Source: Locusta migratoria (taxonomy: Eukaryota > Arthropoda > Insecta > Orthoptera > Acrididae). Taken from it: a stretch of DNA of 64,000 nucleotides. Shown here in pieces: positions 23,463 to 35,046 of the stretch. The notes under the pieces are model-generated. The model ran no database searches. It saw nothing but the letters and a program-made list of their open reading frames with translations, and was not told the origin of the DNA. Position 1 is the first letter of the stretch, and each line of letters begins with the position of its first letter. The position numbers were made by a program, and so were the translations under genes. The stretch is from assembly GCA_026315105.1 (NCBI GenBank), contig CM048751.1, positions 341,356,649 through 341,420,648 on the forward strand, given 5' to 3'.

Positions 23463-24723
23463 GGGGGAGACGGAAGACAATTTTTATGCCTATTCTGCCA
23501 CTGCTATTTTACCCTTTAAATGGGTACACTTTTCAAAGTAACTATAAGTGATAAAACAACGAAATTTTTACTGCATGTATATCACATATATGACTCAATT
23601 TGCAAATAAAATAATCATAATAACTCTAATGGTTTTGAAGAATTTTTTTTATTCTTTCACCAGTAAAATTTAACTTTTTAGTACATTAATTATTATAAAA
23701 CAGTTGATGATTATTTTGTGGTTCTCAATTTACTTTTAATGATTTATTACCATCTTCAGTACAAAAAGACCAAATTTCATTTTTCCAACCCCATTAGTTT
23801 ATTAAATAATGATACCTGAAAGTAAAAATATTGTAGTTTTGAGAAAAATGTATTTAAAGTTTAATACTGCAATTCTAGTACAGTTATGGGGATTACTTAC
23901 CACTAATAATTTCCTGCGTCATATTGAGCATCATCTGAATCATACTGATCTTCTTTCTTCTCTTGGTCCCTCTTCTTTTCTGTTTAGCTTCTTTTGTGCA
24001 TTTTAAATTAGCAATATCGGCTTTGAGGATTCTCTCTTTATCTATTTGCACCAAGGATTTTGCAGTATTTCCACTAGATTGTATGCCCAATAATTCCGAA
24101 ACATCCAATTTTCTAGTTATAGCATCATTGAAGCATAAAATAGCATCATAAACACCAAATTTGAGGGTTGAAGACACTGCAATTCATTTCTTGATGTGCT
24201 GATTTTCTTTATGTTGAACATTCTCGGCTCTTTTGACCCACTAACCTCATTTATATTTACGTATTTATTTCCTCTGAATTTTAATTTAGGCGAGAATTTC
24301 TTTATTCTCGGCATTTTTATGAAAACACGCGGGACCAACGAAGATACAAATCAAGATTTACTTCACTCACATCAAACTTCACCAAGTTCAACCAATAACG
24401 TTCGAAAACAATAAAAAAACATGATCGGAACAAAAAGTATTTATAGTAGATACAGGGTAGGAAACATTGAAGCGATAAAAACAATAGAAGCATGAAATAA
24501 TATACAAGGAGTAAAAGAATGCTGTGTGTGTATTTTCTCCGCATGGCGCAAAACGGAAGGCGTGGCCAGATTGCACAGAGCGTCAGAAAAACCATCATAA
24601 ATCACTAAAAAATTGTCAGATTTATATAAACCAAAAACTATTTCACGCAGGAAATACCAGGCATTTCAAATACGCTAAAATCTAAAAATCGAATTTTTGA
24701 GCCCAGTTGCCTTCCGTCTCCCC
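23463..24723 (-). mobile_element. TTA(A)-target DNA transposon with internal deletion (Mutator-like/Kolobok-like transposase)
   Basis: Imperfect terminal inverted repeats, GGGGGAGACGGAAGACAA and its inverted partner TTGCCTTCCGTCTCCCC, are flanked by TTA (23460-23462, 24724-24726). On the minus strand a start at 24314 gives MPRIKKFSPKLKFRGNKY, the basic N-terminus of this family. About 45 residues later, in a shifted frame, the typical C-terminal block appears (FGVYDAILCFNDA, SELLGIQSSG, IDKERI, CTKEAKQKRRGTK). Several hundred residues containing the catalytic core are missing. The family is recognised from memory of arthropod Mutator-like transposase proteins; PIF/Harbinger (TWA target) is the alternative. 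Confidence 0.55.
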
Positions 24724-24999
24724 TTAATGAAACATACAAAATGTGCGGTATACATCACTCTTAATCTGCTTCTAGCGGCGCTTGCTACGGTACGCGCGGC
24801 CGAAAAACGTCTCTCTGTCCGCACTTGTGCGCGTGCGACCACTGTAACGCCGCAGGCCACTCGCGCGCGCGCGTTCGCCGCCACTATCAGTGATTGGGCA
24901 TCCGCGATAGCACAGGGATTGGCCGTCTAGAAGAGATAGCGACCCCAGCCGCCGTTTCCGATAACTATGGAGCCTTATTTAACGCCAACGCGGCGCCAC

Positions 25000-25990
25000 T
25001 AGCCAGATTTTTCTCTCCCTCTCATGCATTCCCCACTTCCGCACATCCAAGGAAAACACCGATTCCGCCTCCGCCTTCTCAAAATCCTCATTGGCCGAAT
25101 CTAGGGCCTAGATCCTTCATCCGCCCTATCCTCTGCTTCTCCCATTCTACATGGACCTCCGCCCCCCTCCTATCCAAGACCCTAGAGATTCTGGAACGCC
25201 ACGCCCTCCGCCTCGCCTTCCTATCCCTTCCTACCCCTATCCCCCACGCGGCTCCCGTTCTCCCGCCTTGTGCGCTTTACTGAACACCTCCGCCTCTGTT
25301 TCCTCTACCGTAAACTGGATCCCCCTCACCCTAGTGTCCATCCTCCCCTAACCTGTCCGTTGCCACGCCATTACCATTGTCTCTCCCCCGCTCTCCACCT
25401 GTCCACCCTTCTTACCCTTTTCCGTGGCAATTTCCGCGCCCTCCCCCTCGCTGATGATTCTCTCCGCCCAGACATCTATTCCTCGTACCAGCCCCCCTCT
25501 ACTGCCCCTTCCTCCACCCCTCCTCGGTCCTTAATCTCCCCTCTTTCCTCTCCCCTCCACCTTCTTGCCGGTCCCTCTGGAACCCCCACCCTCCTGCTCC
25601 TTACAGCTTCCTTGGACGTCCCATCCCCTCCTTCCTGCGGCCCTTTGGTCCCTCCCGTTCCGCCCGTCGCCCCTCCTCCGCTCCCTCTACCCCCTCCCCC
25701 TCTTCCTCCTCCCCTTCTGCTTCTTCCCCATCTACTCTCATCACATCCATTATCATCAGCTTGTGCATCGTCTGTGTCTCCTTCGGAGTGTCACACATCA
25801 GTTCTTTCTAACGTAACTGTGAACGGCCATCCCGCAGCCGACGCCTGAGTCTTTTAATTGTCTGACTGAATCAGTGTAGTATTTCTTCGTTTCCGTCACC
25901 TTGTACTTTTCGCCATGTTACGTGTCTTGTCTCCCTTTTGAGACTTCATTTTTTTAATTTTTTATTTATTTACTTATTTTGTGTAGTCAT
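25000..25990 (+). pseudogene. LINE 3' fragment with very C/T-rich tail
   Basis: The residues KTLEILERHALRLAF at about 25175 match the post-RT region of a Jockey-like LINE. They are followed by a cytosine- and thymine-rich stretch of about 550 bp that reads as proline/leucine/serine in every frame. It ends near CGCCATGTTACGTGTCTTG and an AT-rich tail. The long proline-rich open frame at 25270-25848 is a composition effect, not a host protein. Confidence 0.5.
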
Positions 25991-26404
25991 TATATAAATA
26001 CGCTAACACGAAAATTGTGGTACAGATTACTAATTTATTCGTACAAGAAGGCCAATGAAAGTTACATAAGTCTAAAGATTGTTTGTCGTAGATTTCACGA
26101 ATATAAATATTTAAATTTAGCCATTAAAAGTGGTAAAAAGAAGTAGAAATTTTGCTATCTACTGCTTGGATCAAGTTCTACATTGTCCCACAATCAACTC
26201 ACTGATTGGCTATTCGCCTCGACCAAAGGCGCTGTAATAGAGCGCATCTGCAGTATTAAAATAAGTGAATATCGAAACATGGAGTGATCCCAACTCACTT
26301 TTTTGTGCCGTTCAAGTGCTTCATTTTCGCGGCGATTAAGAGTGTTTAAAGGAAATGGATGTTTTCATATGACTGCCGATATAAAGGATGATGCGCCGGG
26401 AGAG
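25991..26404. other. no gene recognised
   Basis: Unassigned AT-rich sequence. Confidence 0.4.
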
Positions 26405-26595
26405 GCATCGTTTCATTGGCCAAAATTAGCGGAACGCACGACAAACGTGTTGCATTCTCGTTTGGAGAAGGGCTACATTGTATCCAAATGTTGAGGACTG
26501 GCTGTTGGAGCAGTCATTTGTAGAGTTAAAAACCGACGGAACAACCACAGTTAACAAGCGGTCGTTTTATTTATAACCTAGTGTTCCATATGGAA
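26405..26595 (+). repeat. dispersed repeat R190, copy 1
   Basis: About 190 bp is repeated in inverse orientation at 36097-36290 with high identity by eye. Shared words include GGCCAAAATTAGCGGAAC, AAGGGCTACATTGTATCC and CAGTTAACAAGCGGTCG. It ends at TAACCTAGTGTTCCATA in both. No coding capacity or terminal repeats were recognised. Confidence 0.75.
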
Positions 26596-27559
26596 TTGCG
26601 GGTATCATAAGAGTCGGTGGCGTACATGCAGTGTTATAACCACTAAATAATGAGTAAAGTTAAAATACCAAAGTATTTAGATGAATATTGTTGGAAGAAC
26701 TGGTTGGGAGATACCGATACATCGACCTAAGGAAATATCTAGGTTTGAGAATGGATAGGTAACTGCAGAGAAAAAAAATCTCATTTTCGGTAAGATATTG
26801 CAGTGTCCGAAATCCAGACGTTGTCACAAAGTGTGGGTGATTTGAGCTCTAATGGAGGAGTGCTGTCAGAATTCTGTATATGCAGTAGGCGAAAGGATTC
26901 TTTCACAATGGATTCCAACCATGTAACATCTGTTATGGTCGGCTGCGGCAATCGGGCGCGTCTTCGTCAGGGAGAGATTTTGCACTCATCTGACCCTTCT
27001 TGCAGAAGAAAAGAATGTAATATTTCCAAACGCGTTGACCGTAACTGCAGTTTACTGATCAGAGAACTTTCGTAGTGGCGGAGGAGGGGTTGGGGGATCA
27101 CGTGCTCAGCTACGAAGTCGACATGTTGTCAGCTCTGGAATTCTGAATATCGCAGTATCGAAATAACATTATTTCTTGGCGTTGTATAAATATACGAACA
27201 CCGATATTGTAGTTCAATTGCAAATATTAGGCTAATGAAAGTCATATAATTCGAAAATGGCATAAGAAGTATATACTTCCGTTTTTATTTGTTGTTATTG
27301 TGTCAGGCATTTTCTTCAACACCTCCCAGTGCCGGTTAAATTTTACCAAATATCCCAGCGGCCTCCTATGATAATGTTGGCAACAGATGCTGAATAGTGA
27401 GAATCCTGTGAGTCTTCATTTTAGCCAATCGCTTGACAACGCTGATGTTTTCTCATGGAATCTTTGCTATACGAGGGCAATTATTTTTACTGAGCGGACG
27501 AGGGTACATACAAGAACCTGTCAACCATAAACCATTATTTGTTTACTTCATGGTCTGTA
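26596..27559. other. no gene recognised
   Basis: No supported feature. One 90-codon frame near 26.8-27.1 kb has no recognisable domain. Confidence 0.4.
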
Positions 27560-27830
27560 CGATGCACTAATCGAGTCATTCTATGTGGTTCGAACAAATG
27601 GGCAAAGATTTTCTATCGTGTTGTTGATGTTGCCAACATAACCACGCGAGGCCGCCGACATGATACGTAAAATTTTACCCCCAGTGACCATTGTAAACAC
27701 AATTGGTCGATTTTCGACCACAGGCAATGCTATTTTATTTAAATCCATCAATTCTGTAGGCTGAATAGCGCCTTATGTGCTGCCATCCCACCCTACCCGG
27801 GGAATGAAAATACAATAAAGAATGAAAAAA
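27560..27830 (+). repeat. LINE 3' tail fragment
   Basis: The terminal words GGCTGAATAGCG, TGCTGCCATCCCACCC and AAATACAATAAAG match the tail at 11640-11703. This copy is 5' truncated and the left edge is unclear. Confidence 0.45.
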
Positions 27831-29589
27831 AATCTACTAGCCAGTTCTTCACTCACTGTTATGCTCGACTTCACAACAAGGAAGTGCTACGCTACGGTTT
27901 GCTGCCTGCTACTCGTAGTCTACGTGCGTGCCCTGTACTTGTGTTCTGCCCGATATATGGAACTTGGACTTCGACATTCACACGATTTAGAACATCGACG
28001 CACTGGTGACTTTCTGTCGAACTTCATTATCATACTGATACCAACAATACTTCCGAATAAAGCTTAGAAAATATGTTATGGTCATTGTGTTTCGCCAAAA
28101 CATTAGCTCTTCGAAACGAAGTTATTTTGTTAATTAAATAGTTGGATGGTGATATATTATTTTTGTTATTCCTTGTTATAACAAAATGCATAATCACTAC
28201 ATCGTATTATTACTGCTGTATAAAAGTAATGTCTGAACGCATCCGATTGAAGTTAATCAGATATTTCAATAGAGTCTATTTAGTTTTGGTACCTCAGTTC
28301 CACAAAAAGTTTAGGCCTATATACCGATATATGTTGGAAGTTACCTATTAGTTTGGAAAAGTTAACGTGTAGTTACAAAGAAATAATTTGTCCGAGTATA
28401 AACTGTTAATATTAACACGTCACATTCTTGAATATATTCACTTTGATACTTTTCAAGTAGCTAAAACTCGTGATAGATACACGCAAGGCACAGAAGCAAG
28501 GACAAAGTGAAAAGATCGTTTGATAGGAGATGTAGAACCTAGTCTTCAATAAGGCTTGTTTTCAAAAAATATTACAAAAGCCGAAATCCGCTAAAAAGAC
28601 TTATGCAAAATGAAAGTACCAACAGAGCACGCAAATATAATCACGGTCACTTTCTTTTGAACTTGAGCATATTAGGTTGCAATTCATTTCTGATCGTACA
28701 AAATTTATGGATTATAGGATTCCAACTTAGCTACTGTGAGCTATTTGAATTAAACTGCACTAACATTTTGTTATTGTAGACTACCGTTAGCAGAAGCCGT
28801 GATATTAATTTAGTAACGCATTAGACGTATTAGAAAATGCACAACCAAGTTTGGTGAATAGTAAATACGAAAGTAGCCGCATTACAAGAAGCAACAGCAT
28901 CGCTCCAACTGTGGTTTTTTCTCTAAAGAGTTTCGCGTTTGACTTTGTTAACTGTGGCGGTGCTTCGTATTATGAAGTCATGAACATGGAGGTAAGATCA
29001 TCCATTGTTGTTGAAGCTGGACGCCATATTGGTGAATGCCTATCTGTGAAACTCTATCCAGTTGTCAATATTAAGTGCACAAAAGGAATTTAACATTATG
29101 AATTTATTCTTGTTTTTTTTTTTCGTAAAAACTAAATCATATAGAATGGCCGATAACTTTCCCGAAAATGTTAATACTATTTAGGCCTACAAAATAACAG
29201 AGAAAAGGAAAAAACCGTAATGCTGCAACAAACAACAAAAAAAGGCCTGAATTGTACAAAACGTATCAGTGATTATATTTTTATTCAGGACTTACATTTA
29301 ATGAATAAATAAAGTTTAAACGTCGTCATTTGCCCTTGCACTAATTTTGTTTCGATTATATACTAACATCTGAATCTCTGCACTCAATACAAAATTGAAC
29401 ACATGTTAAATGGACTTTATTATTGCAGTTCGTCTATACTACCTACCTCCTAAAATATTTACATCCCATGTGATTTGAGCAGTCCCTAAGTGATCGTTTT
29501 TGTAGTAACTATTTTGGTGTAACTGTTGTTAAATAATTCAGTCAGTGCTTGTGTCACGATCAAGTCTGGCATGTTGGCTTAATTTACAA
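27831..29589. other. no gene recognised
   Basis: AT-rich, with a T run near 29115-29125. Short frames lack recognisable domains. Confidence 0.45.
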
Positions 29590-31335
29590 ATTATCCCAGC
29601 TAGACATTCCTGGAGACTGATTTGTTCCTAGCAAAGAGGAAATCTCCGTCAGGTGCGACAAACATGTTAGTACGATCAAGAAAGCTGTGGTAGGAGTTCC
29701 GCAGGGCTCGGTTTCGGAACCCATAATATACTCCCTCTATACCAACTATGAGCAAAAATTAGCAGGAAATGAGATCGCTATATATGCCCACGATGGAACG
29801 ATGTTTAAAAGCAGCACAAACCTTAACTTCATTGCTCCAAAATTACAAGAGCATCTGGATGAAATCTCCCAGTAGTGCAACCGCTGGAAGATTAAAATGA
29901 GTCAGGAAAAGTCGGTTGCTATCATGTTCACTACCAAGTTCACGGAACCGAGAGAAAAATTACAGCTGCAGGAAGGGAAATCGAATGGAGCGATTCAGCG
30001 ATATCCCTTGGCCTGGAACTTGACAAGCATCTGACTTTCGTTAAAGAAATTTGTTTGGGTTGTGCTGTGTTTAACCAACTATGCCTGCTTCTCAAGGCTG
30101 ACGGGTTAGCTATTCCTATGAAGCTCCAAACATATGTTGTTGTTGTTGTGGTCTTCAGTCCGCAGACTGGTTTCATGCAGCTCTCCACGCTACCCTGTCT
30201 TGTGCAAGTCTCTTCATCTGAGAATATGTTCGCAACCTACATCCTTTTGAATCTGCTTACTATATTCGTCCCTCGGTGTCCCTCTACGATTTTTACCCCA
30301 CACGCTTCCTTCTAATGCTGAAAATTCCTTGATGTCTCAGAATGTGTCCAACCAATCTGTCCCTTCTCTTAGTCAGGATATGCCAAAAACTCCTTGTCTC
30401 CCCTATTCTGTTGAGCACCTCCTCATTAGTTTCGTGATCTGCCCATCTAAGCTTCATCATTCATCTGTAGCACCACATTTCGAAAGCGTCTATTATCTTT
30501 TTTTGTGAACTCCTTATCGTCCACGTTTCACTCCCATACAATGCTACACTCCAGGCAAATGCTTTCAGAAAGGACTTACTAACATTTAAATTAATATTTG
30601 ATGTTTCGCTTCTTTAGAAGCGTTTTTCTTCCCAAAGCCATTCATAATTTTACATCTTCTTTATTTCGGCCATCAGAAGTAATCTTGCTATCCAAATAAC
30701 AAAACTCATCTACTACTTTTATTGTCTCATTACCTAATCTAATGCCTTCAGCATCACCTGATTTTCTGACACTACATTTCATTACCCTAGTTTTACTCTT
30801 GTTAATGTTCATCTTATATCTTCCTATCAGGACACTGTCCATCCCATTCAATTGCTCTTCCAGATCTTTTGCGGTCCCTGACAGAATTACTATCTCATCA
30901 GCAAACCGCAAACTTTTTATTTCTTCTCCCTGCACTTTAATGCCCTCTCCAAATTTCTCCTTCCATTCATTCACTGCCTGCTCAATGTACAGATTGAACA
31001 ATATTGGGGAAAGGCTACAACCCTGTCTTACTCCCTTCCCAACCTCTGCGTCCCTTTCTTGCCCTTCGACTCTAATAACCGCTGTCTGGTTTTTGTATAT
31101 GAAACATATAGAGCTCGAATTCTTCCCAGCATTCTGTACGGCTCTGAAGCCTGGTCTATGGCTTCAGATTCCCACCTGAACAAACTTCAAACGCTGCGGA
31201 ACAGAATCCTCCGAATCATCGCGTATGCGTATCCATACACACCCAGCAGATACATCAAATAATTCTTAGACTATCCTCCAATTTCCACCTACGTCAAAAG
31301 GAAATCAGAAGCTCCCTATGAAAGAGCTTCAACTT
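29590..31335 (+). pseudogene. Jockey-like LINE RT, interrupted by a second LINE
   Basis: GVPQGSVSEPIIYSLYTN near 29690 and IAIYAHDGTMF near 29780 (YAHD in place of YADD) mark the RT palm. It continues as CNRWKIKMSQEKS and AIPMKLQTY near 30120. The next residues of the same protein, YRARILPSILYGSEAW, are found only after the insertion, at 31109 onward, followed by LQTLRNRILRIIA. Stops and a changed active site make it inactive. It ends about 300 bp before the PLA2 exon. Confidence 0.75.
30136..31101 (-). mobile_element. 5'-truncated LINE nested in the previous LINE
   Basis: Minus-strand RT residues: FNLYIEQAVNEWKEKFGEGI near 31000, SLRFADEIVILSGTAKDLEE near 30910 (FADE in place of FADD), and FCYLDSKITSDGR near 30670. 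Farther along, ALYGSETWTI-like and ILRHQGIF-like words precede a 3' end of AAC/GTT triplet repeats at 30136-30151. It is flanked by the duplication AAACATAT (30128-30135 and 31102-31109). The triplet tail and sequence suggest an RTE-type clade, with low certainty on the clade. Confidence 0.8.
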
Positions 31336-31631
31336 TGACGTACCATGTCAACCAACAATTAAGCACACAATACCCAAACGTTTCGACAAAAAGACCAATT
31401 TCCACTTTAATAAGCCATTTTATGGCATAACGTATTACAGACAATCAGTCATACAAATACGCAACCTGGACCAGCCATCAAAGCTATTTTCATCACCATC
31501 ATCCAGATGACCTAGAAGTCACATGGGAAAAGTCCAGCGGTGCTTCAATGTGATATCAAAGTAGATAAGTGAGCAGTGCCACGATTAGATACGCAAGTTT
31601 TGTTAGTCCTAAGTGTAGCTGTATGTTGCAG

Positions 31632-31791
31632 GCACCAAGTGGTGCGGCCCCGGCAGCGTGGCGCGCTCCTACCACGACCTGGGGCCGCGGGAGGCGGAGG
31701 ACCGCTGCTGCCGAGAACACGACCACTGCCCTGCCACGCTGGCGCCCGGGGAGTGCCGCTCCGGGCTCTGCAACCACTCGCCCTTCACCAG
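31632..31791 (+). CDS. group III secretory phospholipase A2, catalytic exon
   Basis: This exon encodes about 53 residues of the sPLA2 core. It begins G-TKWCGPGS, the calcium-binding loop (W-C-G-x-G), then HDLGPREAEDRCCREHDHCP, where the CCRxHDxC helix supplies the catalytic histidine and the calcium-ligand aspartate. CRSGLCNHSPFTR follows. The 3' splice site is TTGCAG at 31626-31631 and the donor is CACCAG/GTAGGA at 31791/31792. It enters with two bases of a codon and leaves with AG, completed by G at 45007 to give Arg. The family hydrolyses the sn-2 acyl bond of phospholipids and is secreted, as in bee venom PLA2. The exon is GC-rich relative to its surroundings. The upstream signal-peptide exon was not found. 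Confidence 0.92.
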
Positions 31792-31965
31792 GTAGGAGCC
31801 CCCCCCCCCCTCTCATCACCTCACCATACTTCTCTGTATGTTCCTACACTCCAACAACTCCCTCTTTACCACGTAGGCGTTGCCAACCCAACACGTCACT
31901 ATACTCCGTTTCTTCTACACACCAATCGCCACTTCACCAGGTGAGCGCCATCAACCTGTCGCCTC
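31771..31965 (+). repeat. splice-donor minisatellite, units 1-3
   Basis: The last 20 bases of the PLA2 exon plus the first part of the intron recur as imperfect 69-80 bp units. AACCACTCGCCCTTCACCAG/GTAGG (31772 on) is followed by AACAACTCCCTCTTTACCACG/TAGG near 31853 and by CCAATCGCCACTTCACCAG/GTGAG near 31922. Each unit ends in a TTCTACAC-like segment. The series resumes after TE insertions at 33486, 35154, 38795, 41031 and 41430. Confidence 0.7.
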
Positions 31966-31969
31966 CGGA

Positions 31970-32532
31970 TTGGACATACGTGGCTCACCCACGGGTATCT
32001 CCTTCGGCGCGAGGCTCCACCCGTGTGTCGATGTGGCACTGTGTTGACAGTGGCCCATCTTTTGTTGGACTGTCCTCTTTTAGCCAACCTGCGGCATTAT
32101 TTTAATCTTCCTGACGCACTACTCTTAGTTTTAGGAGATGACGCCTCTATGGCTAACAAAGTTTTAGGTTTTATCCGCGCTGCTGGTTTTTATCACTCTA
32201 TCTAACGGTGGGTGCTGTGGCCTGACATCTTAGGCCACCACCAATCTAGTTTTTTCCGTTTTCACACCCTTAGGGGTTCTTAGTGTATGCAGTATGGCTG
32301 GCTCATCCTGTTTTTTCTTTGTGATCAGCCAGCCAAGATACTCCACTAGCCAGTTTTATTCCTGACTTTCTTTTAACAATTCTGTGTGTCTTTGTTTTAC
32401 GTTATCATTGGTCTGTCCATCGTCACCCTATACTTTATGTGCGTGACCAATTTTAGAGCTTTGTTTTACTTTTCATTATTGACAGTGGAATCTCAGTTAG
32501 TAACAGGGGACTGATGACCTAGCTGTTTAGTC

Positions 32533-32571
<39 letters not shown>
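31970..32571 (+). mobile_element. 5'-truncated LINE with poly(A)
   Basis: The end of an ORF2 is visible: RVSMWHCVDSGPSF in one frame, and MCRCGTVLTVAHLLLDCPLL in another (a Cys/His knuckle of the C-x-C-x-H-x4-C type), then ending FIRAAGFYHSI at 32202. A roughly 340 bp 3' UTR finishes GTTTAGTCCCCTC and a poly(A) run at 32540-32571. It inserted into the PLA2 intron about 180 bp from exon 1, within the minisatellite. Confidence 0.75.
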
Positions 32572-32574
<3 letters not shown>

Positions 32575-32593
32575 AACAACAACAACAACAACT

Positions 32594-33481
32594 TAGATAC
32601 TCTGCAAAGCACATTTAAGTGCCTGGCAAAGGGTTCATAAACCAATTTCATAACCTTTCTCTACCGTTCCATTCTCCAATAGTGCGAGGGAAGAAAGAAC
32701 ACATAAATCGTTCCGTTTTCGATCTGATTTCTCTTATTTTATTGGTATGGTCATGTCTCCCTATGTAGATGGGTGTTAGAAAAATATTTTCACATTCAGA
32801 AGTCGGTGATTGAAATTTCGTAAATAGATCTCGCCGCAACAAGTAACGTCGTTCGTTTAATGATTTCCACCTCAAATCTTGTAACATTTCCGCGACGCTT
32901 TTCCCCCTGTAACGTGATAAAACAAAACGAGCTGCCCTTCTCTGGACCTTCTCAATGTATTCCGTCAGTCCCACCTGGTGAGGGTCCCACACTGGGCAAC
33001 AGTACTCCAGGAGAAGACGCACAAGTCTCATGTAGGCAGTCTCTTTGGTGCATCTTCGAAGCGTTCTGTCAATGAAACGAAACCTTTGGTTCGCCTTTCC
33101 CACAATATTTTCTGTGTGTTCTCTCCAGTCTAAGATGTTCGTAATTGTAACTCCTAGGAATTTGGTAGAATTTACGACCTTAAGGTTTGACTGATGTATC
33201 TCGCAATAGAAGTTCAGCGGATTTCTTTTAGTGATCATGTGTATTTTTTTTATTTTATTTATTTTTTTTTTTTTTTGTTTATTGTTAATTGCCCATTTTC
33301 GCACCATGTAGAAATTTTGTCTAAATCGCTTTGCAGTTACTTCTGATCCTCTGTTGACTTCACTAATCGATAAACGACAGTATCTTCCGGGAATAGTCTG
33401 AGGGTGCTATTCAGATTGTCTTCTAAATCGCTTATAAACATAAGGAAGAGTAGAGGACCTATAACGCTTCCCTGGGGAACT
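32594..33481 (-). pseudogene. CR1-like LINE 3' end
   Basis: A long minus-strand frame (33307 down to 32648) covers NSTKFLGVTITNILDWREHT, ANQRFRFIDRTLRRC, LVRLLLEYCCPVWDPHQ, IEKVQRRAARFVLSRYRGKS and IGRHDHTNKIREIRSKTERF, and finishes at NGRERL. Just upstream, LRLF(P)EDTVVY and VPQGSVIGPLLF-like words occupy 33350-33480. This is the best-preserved of the four copies, but it still lacks most of the RT. A T-rich tract lies at 33243-33280. Confidence 0.87.
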
Positions 33482-33485
33482 ACAC

Positions 33486-33725
33486 ATCAACCACTCGCTC
33501 TTCACCAGGTGGGCGTCCCACCCCACCACACTTGTGCCCACCACAAACCACTCACCCATCACCAGGTAGGTGCCCACATCTGCCACATCACCACACTCTA
33601 CCTTTTGTTCGCCAGGTATGTGCCAACAACTTGTCCCGTCATCCGACTCCTTTTGTTCCACATACCACCACTCACCCTTAACAAGGTTGGTACCCACAAC
33701 TTACCACCTCACCACACCTCTCCTA
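33486..33725 (+). repeat. splice-donor minisatellite, units in second block
   Basis: Successive units carry CAACCACTCGCTCTTCACCA/GGTGGG (33488), AACCACTCACCCATCACCAG/GTAGG (33546), TTTTGTTCGCCAG/GTATG (33602) and CCACTCACCCTTAACAAG/GTTGG (33667). Between them lie CCACATCACCACACT-type spacers. Unit spacing is about 55-65 bp here, shorter than at the exon. Confidence 0.7.
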
Positions 33726-33734
33726 AGGCGTCGT

Positions 33735-33893
33735 ACTACAGATTAGGTGACCGCTCCCACCAGAGGTTTAAGTCCTCCCTCAGGCATGTTTGTGTGTCTT
33801 GTCCATAGTGTAAGTTATTTTAATTAGTTTGCAAGTCTAGGAACTAATGAGCACGACGGCTTGCTCCAATAGGTTTAAAAACATTTGGACACT
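33735..33893 (+). mobile_element. SINE family B, degenerate
   Basis: Damaged B box AGGTTTAAGTCCTCC, CTCAGGCATG, TGTGTGTC, then AGTTTGCAAGTCTAGG and GTTTAAAAACATTTGG. The tRNA head is incomplete. Confidence 0.5.
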
Positions 33894-34075
33894 TTGAACC
33901 ATACTTCTTCCTTGCTGCACACTGACGTCTTGCCTTTTACTACGAGGGGGAATTGGAAAATAAGTTTTCCCTGTCGAGTGTGGGCAGATTTGTGTATGAA
34001 AGGAAAAAAAAATAGAATTAGACGTTTAAGATCAGATATATATTTTTCTACATAATTTCCAAGTACATTGAGACA

Positions 34076-34267
34076 GCCGGCCGCGGTGGCCGAGAGGACT
34101 GAGGCGCTTCAGTCACGGTCTGCACGGTCACTACGGTCGGGGGTTCGAATCCCCCCTCGGGCATGGATATTTGCGCCGTCCTAGTTCGTAAGTAGTTCAT
34201 AAGTAGTTTGTAAGTTTAGGGACTGATGACCCCGTAGTTAAGTCCCATAAGATTTACAAACATTTGA
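34076..34267 (+). mobile_element. SINE family A inside the mariner
   Basis: Intact head (GCCGCGGTGGCCGAGAGG, B box GGGTTCGAATCC) and body, ending ACATTTGA. Flanked by the 11-bp duplication ACATTGAGACA at 34065-34075 and 34268-34278. Confidence 0.92.
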
Positions 34268-34379
34268 ACATTGAGACATTTGTCAAACTGCTTTATAAGC
34301 TTCAAACAGCCGTCCAGGAAAAAATCATGGCGTTGCATACGGAAGAAGTTTAGAACGGCTATGGGCGAAGGACGACACA

Positions 34380-35046
34380 GCAGGTCAATGCGTACGTCCA
34401 AGATACCGGTACACCATTGGGTAGAGGTCGATCGCGATCAAGCAGATGACTTTCTGTTCCGGATTGTGACGGGGGATGAAACGTGGGTCCACCATTACAC
34501 GTCCGAATCGAAGGCTGCATCCATGGAGTGGAAACATCCGTCGTCATCTGTCCAAAAGAAGTTCAAAAAGGCTCCGTCTGCAGGTGAACTGCTACTCACC
34601 GTTTTCTGGGACGCCCAAGGAGTTTTGTTGCTGGACTGTTTGGAAGATGCAACCATCATTGCTGTGCGGTACTGTGCCACTCTGTCGAAATTGAAAGAGA
34701 TGATTTGGTTAGAGCGCCATGGCATTCTCAGATCTGGTGTTCTGCTGTTGGATGGCAGTTCGAGACCACACTCGGCGATGGCAACGCAGATCCATAATGC
34801 AACTCTTGGTTGGGAGTGTCTACACTATCCGCCATACAGTGCTGATCTCGCACTAACTGACTTCCATCTTTTTCCAACTTTCAAGAAGACTGTCGGCGGA
34901 AGATGCTTTGAAAGCAATGCTGACGTCAAACAAGCTATTCAGCTTTTTCTGTATGCAACGCCCTGATTTTTTCCTGGAAGGTGTTTTGAAGCTTATAAAG
35001 CGGTGTGACAGATGTCTCACTGTACTTGGAAAATATGTAGAAAAAT
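34380..35046 (+). pseudogene. mariner transposase, catalytic domain
   Basis: From about 34420 the frame reads DRDQADDFLFRIVTGDETWV (first Asp), EWKHPSSSVQKKFKKAPSAG, VFWDAQGVLLLD and CATLSKLKE. It then reads VLLLDGSSRPHSA, where the family has HDNARPHSA so the second Asp is retained in altered context, and YSADLALTDFHLF (third Asp; DD34D spacing). A one-base shift near 34955 moves the frame. The true C-terminus (RPDFFLEGVLKLIKRCDRC ... VEK) then continues in another frame to TAA at 35046. The N-terminal DNA-binding half is missing. Confidence 0.85.

Noticed and set aside
24727..24927. Open frame starting MKHTKCAVYITLNLLLAALA, which looks like a signal peptide and could be a first PLA2 exon
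   Set aside because: The start codon overlaps the TTA duplication of the adjacent transposon, no convincing donor in the required phase was found, and the following residues resemble no PLA2 propeptide. Kept only as a weak candidate.
25270..25848. 192-codon proline/leucine/serine-rich open frame
   Set aside because: All frames through this C/T-rich block stay open and proline-rich. It follows LINE post-RT residues and is best explained as a pyrimidine-rich LINE tail.
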